Part shown: positions 24,327 to 36,749 of the stretch, piece after piece
Position numbering within the stretch: the first letter of the stretch is position 1
Layout of the letters: each line of letters begins with the position of its first letter
Assembly: GCA_963921195.1 (NCBI GenBank)
Contig: OY992538.1
Span: 85,931,904 to 85,995,903, forward strand
Direction of reading: 5' to 3'
Source: Pegoplata infirma
Taxonomy: Eukaryota; Arthropoda; Insecta; Diptera; Anthomyiidae
Length of the DNA stretch: 64,000 nt
Program-made: the position numbers and the translations under genes
The notes under the pieces: model-generated
Databases searched by the model: none
The model's input: only the letters and a program-made list of their open reading frames with translations
What the model was told of the DNA's origin: nothing

Positions 24327-24465
24327 TAATTACAGTGAATTTGACTTGGGCTGATGAAAATAGAATACTTATGGCGTTTTCTTTTCTGAAACAAAATGTT
24401 GCACCCTTAAATAATATCATTTGTAAAATGTATTTCATTTTCTATGAGTTTGAATTTCCTATTAT

Positions 24466-24902
24466 TTATTCAGAAGTAGGGAACCCAAAGAGGGACAGTT
24501 GCTCCTTGGCTTCAGCAAAGACCACACATAGTCGGGTGTACCAGGCTTTGGCAGTTGCATCTTGGATCACCATTTTTGTGAACCAAGTGTTCCTGAGCTC
24601 TGGGGTGAATTTGGAGCTTTGAAGAGTTGCCCTAGCATAGGTGACACTATTTAAGAAGCATTCTTCCAGTAGAAGAGGATCAGTTTTCTTTCTCAGCAAA
24701 TTAGTCTCCAAAGTCATGTAGGCTAGGACCCCTGCAGCAACACCAGTATGCTTTGCTGTCTTGACAGAGGGAAAACAGCTGAATACATAGCTGCCTCTCA
24801 ATCCTGGGGCAAAGTCTGGGTACCCAGCTTCTGCCATAGCGTTCAAGCTTATTGGCCGGTCTAAAGTTCTACATTGTAGAATTCTAAAGGCCAGCTCCGG
24901 AG
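24466..24902 (-). pseudogene. unrecognised coding-like frame, probably a fragment
   Basis: An open frame of 167 codons runs on the - strand from 24969 to 24466, but its first codon is TTG and an in-frame stop lies a short way upstream. The first in-frame ATG is at 24835-24837 and would leave 123 residues beginning MAEAGYPDFAPG. The composition is protein-like (mixed residues, several Cys, no low complexity), unlike other frames in this window, for example GSYVFSCFPSVKTAKHTGVA and TPELRNTWFTKMV. No signal peptide, membrane segment or known motif was recognised. An exact 18-bp direct repeat brackets most of it (24415-24432 and 24903-24920). Possible sources are a transposon protein, a captured viral gene, or a host exon; none can be shown from here. 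Confidence 0.4.
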
Positions 24903-25020
24903 TATCATTTGTAAAATGTAGGCACAACCCTTTTAATGTGTTGCCAGTTTTGTGATTACAAAAAAACAAAATATTGAGAAAATTTTTCTTTCAACCAAAA
25001 TATTGGCAATCAGCTGTTTT

Positions 25021-27036
25021 TAGGGTATTCAATTAATCGAGGTTCTGGTTTAATCGGTTAATCGAGCAAATAATTAATCGGGGTTGAGATTTAATCGGTT
25101 AATAATCGGTTAAATTTGAATTATTCCGTTAACCGAATAATATCAATTTAAAATTTAAATTGAATATAAAACCACGAATTGTATATACACTCAAAAATTT
25201 ATGTTAGTAAAATCAACTGAAAATGTCAGTTAAAATAACTACTTTGTAAGTTGTTTTGGGGTCAACTACTTTTTCAGTTAAATCAACTAACAATGTAAGT
25301 TATTTTAACTGACAAAAAACAACTGACTTATGTAGTAAAAACTACTTACATTTGTAGTCAAAACAACTAAAATGTAGTAAAAATAAAAAAATCTATAAAT
25401 AAGTTTTTTTTTTCAAAAAATTTTTCAGAAAAAAAAATTGAAGACCAAATTTTTTTTTTAAATGAAAAATAAAAAAACTAAAATTTATTTTTATTTTTTT
25501 AAAAACAAATTTAAAAATTTTTCAGAGATAAAAACAATAAATTTAACTACTTTAAATAACTGTTACTACATCACAGTACTTTTTTGTTAGTTATTCAAAA
25601 AAACTACTTAAAATAACTAACAGAAATAGTTGTTTAATATTTTTCAAACAAAAACAACTGACTTTGTAGTTGAAAATAAATAACTACTGTAAAATATATA
25701 ATTAACTAACATGTAGTAACTTACATAATTGTCTGAGTGTACTTTTAAGAATTTTATTAATAAGAAATTTATATCCGATATGGCAAAGCTTTAAATATCC
25801 GTTAGCCCAAATAAAGAATTTTTCTATGGCACCCTGAAAAATTATGCCAATCCAAATTGGCCCCAATTCAATGTGAAAAAATGTCAAAAAAATAAAGCAA
25901 TTTAGGAAAAATTGAGCCAAATTTCTACCGGGCTTATATTATAAAGAGTTTCGAATTTCATACTAAAAATACCAACAAAAAACTTGTTTGGTTTCCAAAT
26001 TTGTTTTCTTTTTCAGGGCCCAAATTGCAATAATTTCATCGGTCGATATCTCCGTAATGAAAAAAAAATATCTAAAGGATTTCAAAAATATTTTGGAGAA
26101 AAATATGTAGTAGTATTTTCAGATGTGGTGAATTATTTACACCGTCCGTCAAAAATGAAACAAAGTTGTTAAACACGAACTTGGTAATACTGCATTTACA
26201 GTTTTTCATATCGTAATCCTGTTTCCTTTTAAAACGACTTCAAGGTTTTAGAGGATTAAATTTTATAAAATATTAAGGGAGATCCTCCTATTTCATTTGC
26301 CATCACCACTGGTATCCTAGGTCAAGTACAAATATTAAAAAAATATTTTATAAAATTTTTTAAAATCTAATCCTTTAAAACTTTGGGAAACAGGATCACG
26401 AAATGAAAAACTCTAAATGCAGTTTTACTTCATTTGATCTCTGCTTTCAGACATATCATCCGGTTCAAGCTTAATATTGGCTGTCGGACAGTGTTATACA
26501 TTATCAAATAATTCGCGGTTTTATAGGGTCCCGAACATTGCGAAAATCTGGGTTTATTGTCAATCGAAAATCTAAACATTTCAAGATGAGATGGATCAGT
26601 TCTAAGGTCGAATTAGGCGCATGAAAAACTATTAGAAAAATATATGTATACTGTTAGCAATGTATAAAAAATTGGCTAGGGTTACTATGTTTGTTTTTTT
26701 TTTTTTTAACCGAAATATATTTTTAGAACTTCGATAAAATATTTTCTTGCCGAAGTTTTTACATGTTGCTAAAAGAGAGTTTGATAAATTTTTTTAAAAC
26801 CTAAACTTCTTTCAGCAGAACCGTTATTTAAATTAAAAATGTAACATCAAAAAACAAAATAGAGCAAAAAAAATAGGTAAAAGTACGAAAAAAAGAAATA
26901 TCGGTTAATCGGTTAACCGACACAAATTAATCGGTTTATTTGTTATTTGAAAATTGACAATATTAAATTATTCGAACAGTTAATCGACCAAAATTAATCG
27001 GTTAGCCGATTAACGGTTAATCGATTGAATACCCTA
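25021..27036. mobile_element. hAT-like element, TTAATCGGTTAA motifs
   Basis: Ends TAGGGTATTCAATTAATCGA and TCGATTGAATACCCTA; target duplication GCTGTTTT at 25013-25020 and 27037-27044, perfect. Clusters of TTAATCGGTTAA-type motifs lie inside both ends (25035-25140 and 26900-27025). A TA MITE is nested at 25188-25739. A palindromic block around 26200-26430 (TTTATAAAATATT... with a TCCTGTTTCC / GGAAACAGGA pair) may be a further insertion. No transposase found. Confidence 0.88.
25188..25739. mobile_element. TA MITE nested in hAT-like element
   Basis: Ends CACTCAAAAATTTATGTTAG and ACATAATTGTCTGAGTG, TA on both sides. Same family as 23793-24326 in the opposite orientation. Confidence 0.85.
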
Positions 27037-27044
27037 GCTGTTTT

Positions 27045-28590
27045 TATAAGGCAATTTTACTACCCCGTCAATTTATGAAAGTGGGAAAAGTGTGACATTT
27101 TCAAACTTTAAAAATGCAACATTTTTAGAAAAAAACATAATAAATTTTTAAAGTGTTGCCAGTTTTTTAGAAAAGAACAAAAAAAGTGCAATATTTTTTA
27201 AAGGGACGGTAAAATGTGAAATTTCTTGCCAGAAAAGAAAACGCCATTAGACTCTATTCAACCCAAAACTGGAGAGAATCCATACGGCCATTTCAAAGAC
27301 ATTTGATAATTAAAACCGTCTCCTGAAATTTCTGTTTCGCTATATACGACATTCGTATTTTGAGGTAGCGACATGTAAACGATTACTGAACGAACTAACA
27401 TGTTACGTGAAAACCTAATGCATTTTGATTACTTTACCAGTTGACTAACGAGACCTTTAAAAAACCCCCGGAACAGTGACGATGGACAAGAACGAAAATC
27501 ACTATTGAAACTCTAAAAAGATCTAAAAAAACTTAGTTTGTAAATTGAAATGATATTTTCCGAATTTTACTGGGAAAGTTCTAGCTAATTTATTGTACGT
27601 TTACAATTAACTTCAATAATTCATAAAAAAAATCAAACAATTTCCAAACATTTAAAATAAATAAATTAGTTTTTAATTAAAAAAAAAAATCTGAATTTTT
27701 TCTATATAAAAGTTTTGTAGAAATTACAATAAATTTTATTAGTTATTTTTTTAATTCTTAAAAATTTAGTTTTTAGATTTTGTTCAATTTCATTTTAAAA
27801 ATTATTTTTTTACAAATTTAAAAAAAAAATATATATTTATTTTCCAAACATTTTCAAACTTTAATTTAAAACTACTCAACATAAATTAAAAAATAATACA
27901 TAAACTTAATAAATAACTTGACAATAATTTCTTTAAAATCATACTACGTTTAAACGAAGCTGTTATAAAACTATATTTTATTAATATAAACAAAATAATA
28001 TAAAAATTAAATAAAATCTTACTTTTATGTATTATGCAAATACTATGTATAATCACCACTTTAATTCATTATTACTTAAATAATAAATATTTATTTGAAA
28101 TCATTATTTAAACATTTATTTGTTTTTTAAACACACCCCATTATTCTGTTAAAAAACTAACAGAATTTGCATTCATCTTATGAGAAAAAAAAATTAATAA
28201 TTGTTAATAATTTATATTCATTCATCACTGCTTGAGCTTAATTATTGTAAAAAAAAAACATAAAATAAAATTTTATACCATTTTGTATCTGAATTATCTA
28301 TGATAAACTAATAAATAAGTCAATATTTATATTTTCTTCTTTTCTAAATAAAAATCTGTTTTATTTTTTTAATTTTAAAAGGTTTTTAAATTAGTCAATA
28401 CCAAGTCAATATCTTGGTCAATACAAAAAAAAAATATTCATCATTTATCATAAACCATAAAAAAATAATTTTATGTTAGTGCATAAATATTACAGTTTTT
28501 CTTTTTGTTAATATTTATAAAAAAATAAAATTTAATTTTAGAAAAAATATTTTTCATGTTTTTATTTGGAAAACCAAAGAGCTGGATACT
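27045..28590. other. very AT-rich region, no gene seen
   Basis: Up to 28590 the sequence is almost only A and T with scattered short direct repeats. Codon-like frames are absent. It may be old transposon sequence. Confidence 0.5.
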
Positions 28591-28592
28591 TA

Positions 28593-28824
28593 CACCCAAA
28601 AAAAAAAACGTGGGTATTCAATACTAAAAAATTAACTAAATTTTAGTCCAAAAGGACCTAGTGCAGAAATTGGTAACCAATACTAAAATTTTTTACTAAA
28701 ATTATTGAAAACCAGTAAAAATTATTAACTTTAGTACTTTGAAGATGCTAAAATTAGTAAATTTTTAGTAGATTTTGGTACAAAATCACTTACTAAATCT
28801 TTTACTGTAGAATTATTTTGAGTG
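28593..28824. mobile_element. short TA MITE (CACCCAAAA family)
   Basis: Ends CACCCAAAAAAAAAAAACG and GAATTATTTTGAGTG, flanked by TA. An uninterrupted copy of the element at 17059-17825. Confidence 0.85.
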
Positions 28825-29960
28825 TAGCTGAAGTGTGATCAATGGACAGATTAATCCATTTGTTACCGGAAATTTAAATTGTGGAATTTTTTGACGAAAA
28901 TTTCAGGAACGGCTCCTTTTCGCTCAGTAACAGACCAAACCTTAATAAAAACAACCAAAAAAATTAATAATTTATTATTATTATTTTTGCATGTTTTGTA
29001 TTTTCTTAAAAAAGTATAAGCGTGTTCAAACACAACGCTGGTAAGATATGGATAAAGTTCATAAGCGGACAAAATCGGACCAGGGGGAAAAAGTTTCCCC
29101 TTGAGGAACTAAAGAAACTTTTGAAAAAATATACTTTCTTACAGGTCTGTTTCCCACATTTCTTTAACTTACACTAAGGCCGGGTTTTTAAGATGTGTAT
29201 TAAGTTTAAACTTAGTTTAACGTAGTTTAACTGGAAATGGGATATTTGGTATGCCATGTTAATCGACATTTGATAAACTTGGACCGAAAAAACAAAATGT
29301 TTGGTTAAACTTGGTTTTGTTTTGCGCGTCAGAATACATAAAATAACTTTAAATAATATTTTTTGGTAAGTTATGTGATATTATTAATGTTTACAGTCCT
29401 AAACACTTATAATTACTTCATTTTACATCTGAATGTTAAATTTCACCGCTTTTTAAATGGTCTGTACAATTTAAAAAAATGTTGCTTATAGTGTTGATGC
29501 GTATTGATGCAACATATAACGGGTTATTTTGCCGGTTTTTCACCAGTGAACAGAATACCTCTTCAGCGAAATTTTTACGCTTTTGTAAAGCCAGTGTGAA
29601 ATTTATGTTTTTTTTATATGGAGTTTGACAGATTTTCACGTGAAAACCGAGCAACTTACCCACCTTTAACAGGGAAAAATATGCATTTGCATGAAAGTCT
29701 TCTCCTTGGTCATACGCCTTTTATGACTTTTTTGGAGCTTGTCGCTCTTATTGTGTTTAGTTGCTGTATCACTCTATTATCGTAACAACCTAAACATTTT
29801 CCCAATTATGTTTTAAAATATTTAATGACATTTTAATGAGTCGTCTAGCCGCATCCAAAAATTATTTCACATAATATTTAAACTGTAGCAATTACAATTG
29901 TTTACCATTTTTACAAACACGTTTTGAAATAATGTTGTCTAATATTAAATATTATTTTAT
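28825..29960. other. no gene seen; scattered repeat relics
   Basis: 29595-29650 holds on the - strand a relic of the GTGAAAA/AAACTCCATA repeat at 9700-9790. 29225-29265 (GGAAATGGGATATTTGGTAT) resembles a piece of the tRNA-bearing element at 46210-46240. Confidence 0.4.
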
Positions 29961-29962
29961 AC

Positions 29963-31038
29963 ACTCAGAAAATTATTGCAGTTACTACATGACGGTCGTT
30001 TGTGTAGTAAGTAGTAGCTGTTGTTTTTAACTACAATTTCGGTCGTTTTTGTATGAAAAAATCTCAAACAACTTTTTTTGTAGTAGTTTCAAAAAATAAC
30101 TACAAAAAATATACTACACTGTAGCAATAGTTGATTTATGTAGTTGTTTTTAGTTTTTTTTTCTAAAACTCGTTTTTTTCTAGAAATTTTTATTGCAAAC
30201 GAATGTGTCGAGCGAGTTGGTCGTGCGGGATGCGGAAGGAATTATTTTTATACCAAATAAATAATATCTAAATAAATTAAATTACAATTTATTAAATTTA
30301 ATTATAACAAAAAATATGTTTTTGGAAAAATATTCTTGAGCGAAAGAAAATAAGTGGATAAATGAGATAACAAGTGTGTATAATATAGCGCTCACATAAG
30401 CGTGCGTAAAAACCAATCGGAAAAAAAACAAAATAAAATGTGTGCAGTGTTTTGTTTTCTTATGAGCGCGCCATCTTTCTTTTCTGTGTATACACAACAG
30501 AGCAGGTACATACTTTTTTGAAACATTTCAAATTAATTCTTTTTTTTTATAAATCAATTTTGCCAAAGCATTTCGTTTTTTTTTATTCCAGACAAATTTT
30601 GATCAGTAGCGGTGAAAATTTGAAATGAACTATTAAAAAAACAAAGGTAAATACAATCAATTTATTTTGTTTAACATTTTATTAATATAATTTTTTTCTT
30701 CTATAATTCCAGATAAATACATCAAAAAATTGTCATCATGTCGAAATTCTATACAACCAACTGAAATGTATTGCTTTTTAAATAAATAAATAAATATCAA
30801 TCATTTAAACGTTTAAGAAATTTTTTAAATAAAATTTCAGGCAATTGTAGAAAAAACAACTGTATTAAACAGTTTTGTAGTAGTTTTTACTACATTTTGT
30901 AGTTGAAAATCAATAGTTAAAAACAACAACATGTTCAGTTGTTTTTACCGTTTATGTAGTGGACGCCTTTTCAACGACAAAATGTAGTCAAAACAACTGT
31001 CTTTTGTAGTAGATTTTACCGACATACTTTTTTGAGTG
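29963..31038. mobile_element. TA MITE, GGTCGTTTT subfamily, with internal extra sequence
   Basis: Left end CACTCAGAAAATTATTGCAG and right end ACCGACATACTTTTTTGAGTG, TA-flanked. The outer 180 bp of each side carry inverted TAGTTGTTTT-type motifs. The middle (30190-30830) is not seen in the other copies and may be an insertion or the remains of the parent element. No recognisable protein. Confidence 0.7.
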
Positions 31039-32275
31039 TATATTTATTAATATTTAATTTAAATTGTTTAAATAAAGCTAATAAAAAGGTAATTAATTAA
31101 AATTAAAAAAATATTATTTTCAAAATATCGGTGACAGGACATAATCCCCACGGACATAACCCCCATAATAGTTGTGGGGACTATGACCGTTTCTAAAACG
31201 GTCATAATCCCAATGGGGATTATGTCCGTTCTCTGTTGGGATTACGTCCGAAAATTATTCGGTCATAACCCCCATTCATATTATGGGGACTAAGTCCAAA
31301 CAAATTTCGGTCATAATCCCCGTTTTTTGCGGAGAGGGTGGGTTTAATGCATGGAGGTTGTAATCCCTAAGCCTAAGCTACGCAGAAAAACTTTTAAGAC
31401 AAAAAAAAATAAAATTTTTGGGATTATGGCCAACTGTAATGGGGATTATGGCCATTTGTTATGTGGTCATTATCCCCATAAATCTGGGAATTATGTCCGT
31501 TTTTTATTGGGATTATGTCCAAATTATTTTCGGTCATAGTCCCCACTACCATTATGGGGATTACACTCAGAAAAAAACTAACTAAAAAATGGGAAAATTT
31601 ACAACATGTTCAGTTGTTTTTACCGTTTATGTAGTGGACGCCTTTTCAACGACAAAATGTAGTCAAAACAACTGTCTTTTGTAGTAGATTTTACCGACAT
31701 ACTTTTTTGAGTGTATATTTATTAATATTTAATTTAAATTGTTTAAATAAAGCTAATAAAAAGGTAATTAATTAAAATTAAAAAAATATTATTTTCAAAA
31801 TATCGGTGACAGGACATAATCCCCACGGACATAACCCCCATAATAGTTGTGGGGACTATGACCGTTTCTAAAACGGTCATAATCCCAATGGGGATTATGT
31901 CCGTTCTCTGTTGGGATTACGTCCGAAAATTATTCGGTCATAACCCCCATTCATATTATGGGGACTAAGTCCAAACAAATTTCGGTCATAATCCCCGTTT
32001 TTTGCGGAGAGGGTGGGTTTAATGCATGGAGGTTGTAATCCCTAAGCCTAAGCTACGCAGAAAAACTTTTAAGACAAAAAAAAATAAAATTTTTGGGATT
32101 ATGGCCAACTGTAATGGGGATTATGGCCATTTGTTATGTGGTCATTATCCCCATAAATCTGGGAATTATGTCCGTTTTTTATTGGGATTATGTCCAAATT
32201 ATTTTCGGTCATAGTCCCCACTACCATTATGGGGATTACACTCAGAAAAAAACTAACTAAAAAATGGGAAAATTT
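30926..32275 (+). repeat. exact tandem duplication, 2 x 675 bp
   Basis: Positions 30926-31600 are repeated without visible change at 31601-32275. The unit starts inside the MITE ending at 31038 and ends 37 bp inside the next TA element, so the duplication is younger than both insertions. The identical 62-codon frames at 31351-31539 and 32026-32214 are a result of it and have no gene character. Confidence 0.9.
31130..31560. repeat. cluster of GGACATAATCCCC motifs in both orientations
   Basis: About a dozen 13-15-bp motifs of the type GGACATAATCCCCA or its complement TGGGGATTATGTCC, several with GGTCATAATCCC variants, arranged head-to-head and tail-to-tail. The whole cluster is duplicated at 31805-32235. 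It resembles the short motif clusters of the hAT-like elements, but clear ends and target duplication were not found. Confidence 0.75.
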
Positions 32276-33076
32276 ACTAAATCCAAGGAAAATTGATAAT
32301 GATTTAGCTCCATTGCCATGTATTCCTACTATTTAGTCTATATTTTTCTTAAAAATTAGGACCAATTTGAACTAAAAAGTGGAAAAAAATTTCCCATTTT
32401 TTAGTTAAAAAAAACATTTCTGATGAGGACATTTTTCCTAAAAATTTGTTAATTTCATATTTTTATTGGTTTATTTATAGAATAGCATGTGAATACACAC
32501 AGAATTCTCATTATGTACATTTTTTATTTAAAATATAAAAAAACGTTTATTTCTTATGGTCAAGTAATAAATTTCATTAGTTTTTAAAGTGATTAAATTA
32601 CAACAAAGACTTTCTTTTAAACGTTTGTTCCAGACTATGGGAAAACACGCCAAAACCAAGGCCTTTGTTATTAGTGTTGTAAAAGTATTGAGTATTTAAG
32701 TACCGAGTACTCAATACTGCCCATATTTTCGAGTACTCAATACTCAAAAGCAATTACTCAATACTTTCAGGATTGTATTTTTCACTTAAAATGCCTAATT
32801 TAACCATTAAAATACAACTATAAAATGCAACTGTGTGTTTGAAAAATATTAAAAAAATAATTTCGAGAAAAATAATTTTTAAATTAATTAAAAATAATCT
32901 AAATTTCATAGTGAATGCCTTGTCATGGAAATATAAATAGAATTTAGAAGAAAAATTAATTAAATTAATTAAATTAATTAAATAATATTTAAGAAGGCTT
33001 TATTATTAAATTTTTGAATTTCAAAAAAAGTATTGAGTAGTATCGAGTACTCAGTTGAAAAAGTATCGAGTAGTAT

Positions 33077-35578
33077 TAGAGTTTGCAAAACGATTAAAAT
33101 CGTAATCGTAATCGCGATTAATCGCAACAATTAATCGTAATCGTAATCGACAAAAAATCATGCGATTACGATTAATAATTTTCTATGAAATTATAACGAA
33201 AATTTTAATATTTAAAATTATTTTTCAAAAAAACTAAATTACTCTAAAAAACGATTACTTTCGGAACAATTTCAAACAAAAATCATTGATTCTGGAATGT
33301 TAAGTAGAAACGATTGCAGGATGATATGATGCGTTCTGGTACCGATTATTTGGAACGGAAAATTTTTATGGGTAGGCCCATGATTCATTTAACTTGTTTG
33401 CGATGTTTCTTTCCTTTTCTCGTAAAAATCATTCAAATTTAAAGGAAAATTTAAATTCTGATATGAGTAAGTTTTAACGTTGTTTGTTTTTAAGATATAC
33501 TCAAAAGGCTTTGGTCGGATTTGGTCGAAAAATTTGGACATGAAATTAAAGGAAATTTTTTTGGAACAAATTCCTGGTTCAATCGATTCTTGAATATATT
33601 CTACGTTAATCACAGCAAAATTTTCTATGTAAAATTATTTTTCGCAAAACCACTTGCTCTAAAAAACGATTGCTTTCGGGACAATTTCAAACAACAATAA
33701 TTGATTCTGGAATGATAAGTAGAATCGGTTGCAGGGTAAAATGATGCATTCTGGAACAGATTATTTGCAACAGAAAATTTTGCTGGGTGGTTGCCGACTA
33801 ATGATGCCTTTTAAAATTTTTTAATAAATTTCCTCGCAATTACTGGCCATCGGCAGTTATTTCGACACGACCTCACAGAAATTTTGATGAACTGGAAACT
33901 GCTTTTGGAAAGGACCCAAAGAGCGAATCCAAACAAGTCACAGTTTAGAGTACTCTTTATTAGCACAGATAAAGAGCTATTAAGACGCAGTAAAATCATG
34001 TGTCTTTTCAGTGCTGATTAAAGCACTCTCTGTAGAGTTTATTTAAGCGCAATAAAAATGTTAAAGATGTCAAAAATTAAAGTATGTGTAAAATTTTATT
34101 AACAAAGAATTTTAATTTTAAGTTTTAAAAAAATGTCTTATACGGTATTTACACCAACGAAAACAACTTGTTTTTGAATATTTTTTTGGTTTTTGGCAAA
34201 AACTACATAAATTTTCCATACAATTTAAAAACTGCGTTGCCAACTAAAACTGGACAAAAACTAGAATTTAGGTTGTGGTCTATGCTACTATTAATTCAGT
34301 GAGAATTTTTTTTTCAATTTTCTTTTGGTAAAAACGAATGTCAAAATAAAAATATTTGTTTTTTTGTGAAATTAATATTCAAATCTTTTAAAAAAGTAAA
34401 TAAATGTGTAATTTAATTTTTTTAATAACGTGTGGCTATTGTAATTTTGTGTTTTTTAGTGAATTTAGAAAATAATTAATTTGATTTGACAAACAAAAAC
34501 TCTTTTTATTCGGTGTAAACAGTTTGGTTTACCAAAATGCTTTTTTGCCAAAAACAAGTTAGTTTTTGTTTGGTCTAAACATAGTATTAACAATAAATTC
34601 TCTAGGGCGCTAGTGTGTTCTTTCGATGCGCAATGATATACTAAAAACGAGACTGTGGTTTCAAAATCTCGAATTATTTTTACTAGGAAAGTTCGAAAGT
34701 TTTTAATTTTATTTATTAAAAATAATAATTTTTGTATTTTCGTCAGTGTTGCCACCAGTGAACCAAAAAATTATCCAGGAGTTTGTCCGTAATTATCCAA
34801 AATCCCAAAAATTATCCAAAATCTCAAAAATTATAAAAAAAAAAAAATATAAAAAATTTTTTTTTTTTTTTAACGAAACAAAAGTGTTTTTTTTAAATTC
34901 AATTAAAAGAATACATGAAATTATTTTTTAATAAAAATCATATGTCCTTACCAAAGAAAAGTAAAATAAATTTAAAATTTATTTCCATACAAATTGTTTT
35001 TAGAACTGGTACAAATTGTATGAGAAATTTTAAATTTAAAATAAAACTTTTGTTAAAATAGACTTTTTGTTTTTTTATGGTACGTGCCATACATTTTGTA
35101 CTGTTCAGAATAAAAAATATTGTATAACAATAGTATTACTAGTTCTTATTTCAGTTTTTTTAACATTTCTTTTGTGGGCTCAAAAATTGTACCCCCCATT
35201 TCTTTTGTTAAAAGAATTGGAGCAACAGTATTTGAAGATAATTTATTTCGCAAATCGGTTTTTGTTTTCTTTAAAAAAATTATATTTTGTCCATGTAAAA
35301 CATTAAATTGTAAATGACAAAATTATCCATAAATTATCCAAAAATGTAATTATCCAAAGAGTATCCAAAAAATTTTAAATTATCCATTTTTTGGATAATT
35401 ATCCAAGAAGTGGCAACACTGATTTTCGTACATTCTAAAATGAAAATTTCAAAAGATTTTTTTAAAGCTATTGCAACTCAAATTATTTAAAAAATTCGAT
35501 TAATCGTAATCGCGATTAACGGCAATTTTTTTAATCGTAATCGCGATTATGAAATATCTCGATTATTTGCAAACTCTA
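33077..35578. mobile_element. hAT-like element, level 2 (AATCGTAATCGCGATTA motifs)
   Basis: Ends TAGAGTTTGCAAA and TTTGCAAACTCTA. Target duplication AGTAGTAT at 33069-33076 and 35579-35586, perfect; the target lies in the motif array of the level-1 element. Subterminal AATCGTAATCG arrays on both sides. The centre contains a direct repeat (GATTGCTTTCGGGACAATTTC at 33668 resembling 33250). Confidence 0.9.
34744..35421. mobile_element. hAT-like element, level 3 (AATTATCCAAAA motifs)
   Basis: Ends CAGTGTTGCCAC and GTGGCAACACTG. Target duplication ATTTTCGT at 34736-34743 and 35422-35429, perfect. Subterminal motifs AATTATCCAAAA repeated on both sides. 678 bp, non-coding. Confidence 0.92.
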
Positions 35579-36749
35579 AGTAGTATTGAGTAGTCAAAAG
35601 TAACCACAATTTACAACACTATTTGTTATGATTAAAATATAATTTTTCCCTAACACATACATGTGTAGAAAAAAAATGTAAACATTAAATTTATTACTTG
35701 TTATACAATACCAAACTCTCCTTTTCATATGCTACAAATAATAAACAAAATGTGAACTACAAGCAAGCATGAAAAAAAAACATGAATCAACAAAACAATT
35801 TGCAGTTATGAAAAATTTACTAAACTTGTGGAAAAAACTTCCTCAAATTAAAGAAGATAAATATGATAAACTAATTGGTAGGAAATTACGTCCTAAAACT
35901 GAATTTTATGAACTAAATTTTGTTTTTAGATACACAGAAAAAAATAAAAAAAATATTTGAGTAAATTTTTAATGCTATTGAGTAAAAAATTACTTAATTT
36001 TGCACCAGTAAACAATTTAATAGTATTGAGTAAATTTTTAATAAAAATTTATTAAATGTTTGAAAAAAAATTGAGAAAATTTTTAATTGACACAATTAAA
36101 AATTTACTCAAAATTTATCTATATTTTTTTTTTAAGTTTAAAAGTTTTAAATTTTTTTACAAAAAAAAAACAAAAAACTTGTTTTTTCAAACTTTACCAA
36201 ACATATTTATGTCTCAAAAACATAGGAAAATTTTATAAAGACGATTACAAACTTTCATATACATACACAAAAAACTATAAACTAAACGAGAATTCAAAAA
36301 AATATGAGAGTTTAAAAAAAATTAAAAAACTATTAAATTTTTATTAAATTATTTACTCAAATTATTTTTAAAATTTTTAAGTAAATTTTTAATTGTGTCA
36401 ATTAAAAAATTACTCAATTTTTGTTATTAAATTTAAACAAGTGATTACTCAAATTTGTTTCCTCCATATTTTTTTCTGTGTATATGGCTTAAAAATAAAG
36501 ATTTTTTTTCAATTATTTTGGGAAAATTTCTTTGTCGGTAAGAATTTCTTCCATGTATTTGGGAATTTCATTTAAGGAAAATTATTGCCTATTTAACAGT
36601 CCATGAACTAAAATTTTTTCCTAAAAGTTGGGAAAATTTCCAAAATTTTAGTTAAATTTAACTAAATTGTGGGAAAATTTATAAACTATTTTGAAGAAAA
36701 TTTTTCCAAAGTTTAAGTTAATGTTTTTTTTTTGAGTGTAGCTTAAATA

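Larger units (their letters stand above)
32672..35621. mobile_element. hAT-like element, level 1 of nest (GAGTACTCAATACT motifs)
   Basis: Ends TAGTGTTGTAAA and TTTACAACACTA. Target duplication TTTGTTAT at 32664-32671 and 35622-35629, perfect. Subterminal motifs AGTACTCAATACT / AGTATTGAGTA on both sides. Its own body without the insert is about 0.4 kb. Confidence 0.9.
32239..36738. mobile_element. TA element that hosts three nested hAT-like elements
   Basis: Left end CACTCAGAAAAAAACTAACT and right end GTTAATGTTTTTTTTTTGAGTG, TA on both sides; both subterminal parts carry GGGAAAATTT-type motifs. Outside the nested elements its own body is about 1.5 kb (32239-32671 and 35630-36738), AT-rich. 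The frame 35769-35960 has no recognisable domain. Confidence 0.7.

Noticed and set aside
31351..32214. Two identical 62-codon frames (MEVVIPKPKLRRKTF...)
   Set aside because: They come from the tandem 675-bp duplication of non-coding repeat; no family signature.
35769..35960. 63-codon lysine-rich frame as a gene
   Set aside because: It lies in the body of the outer TA element and has no recognisable domain; composition is close to background.
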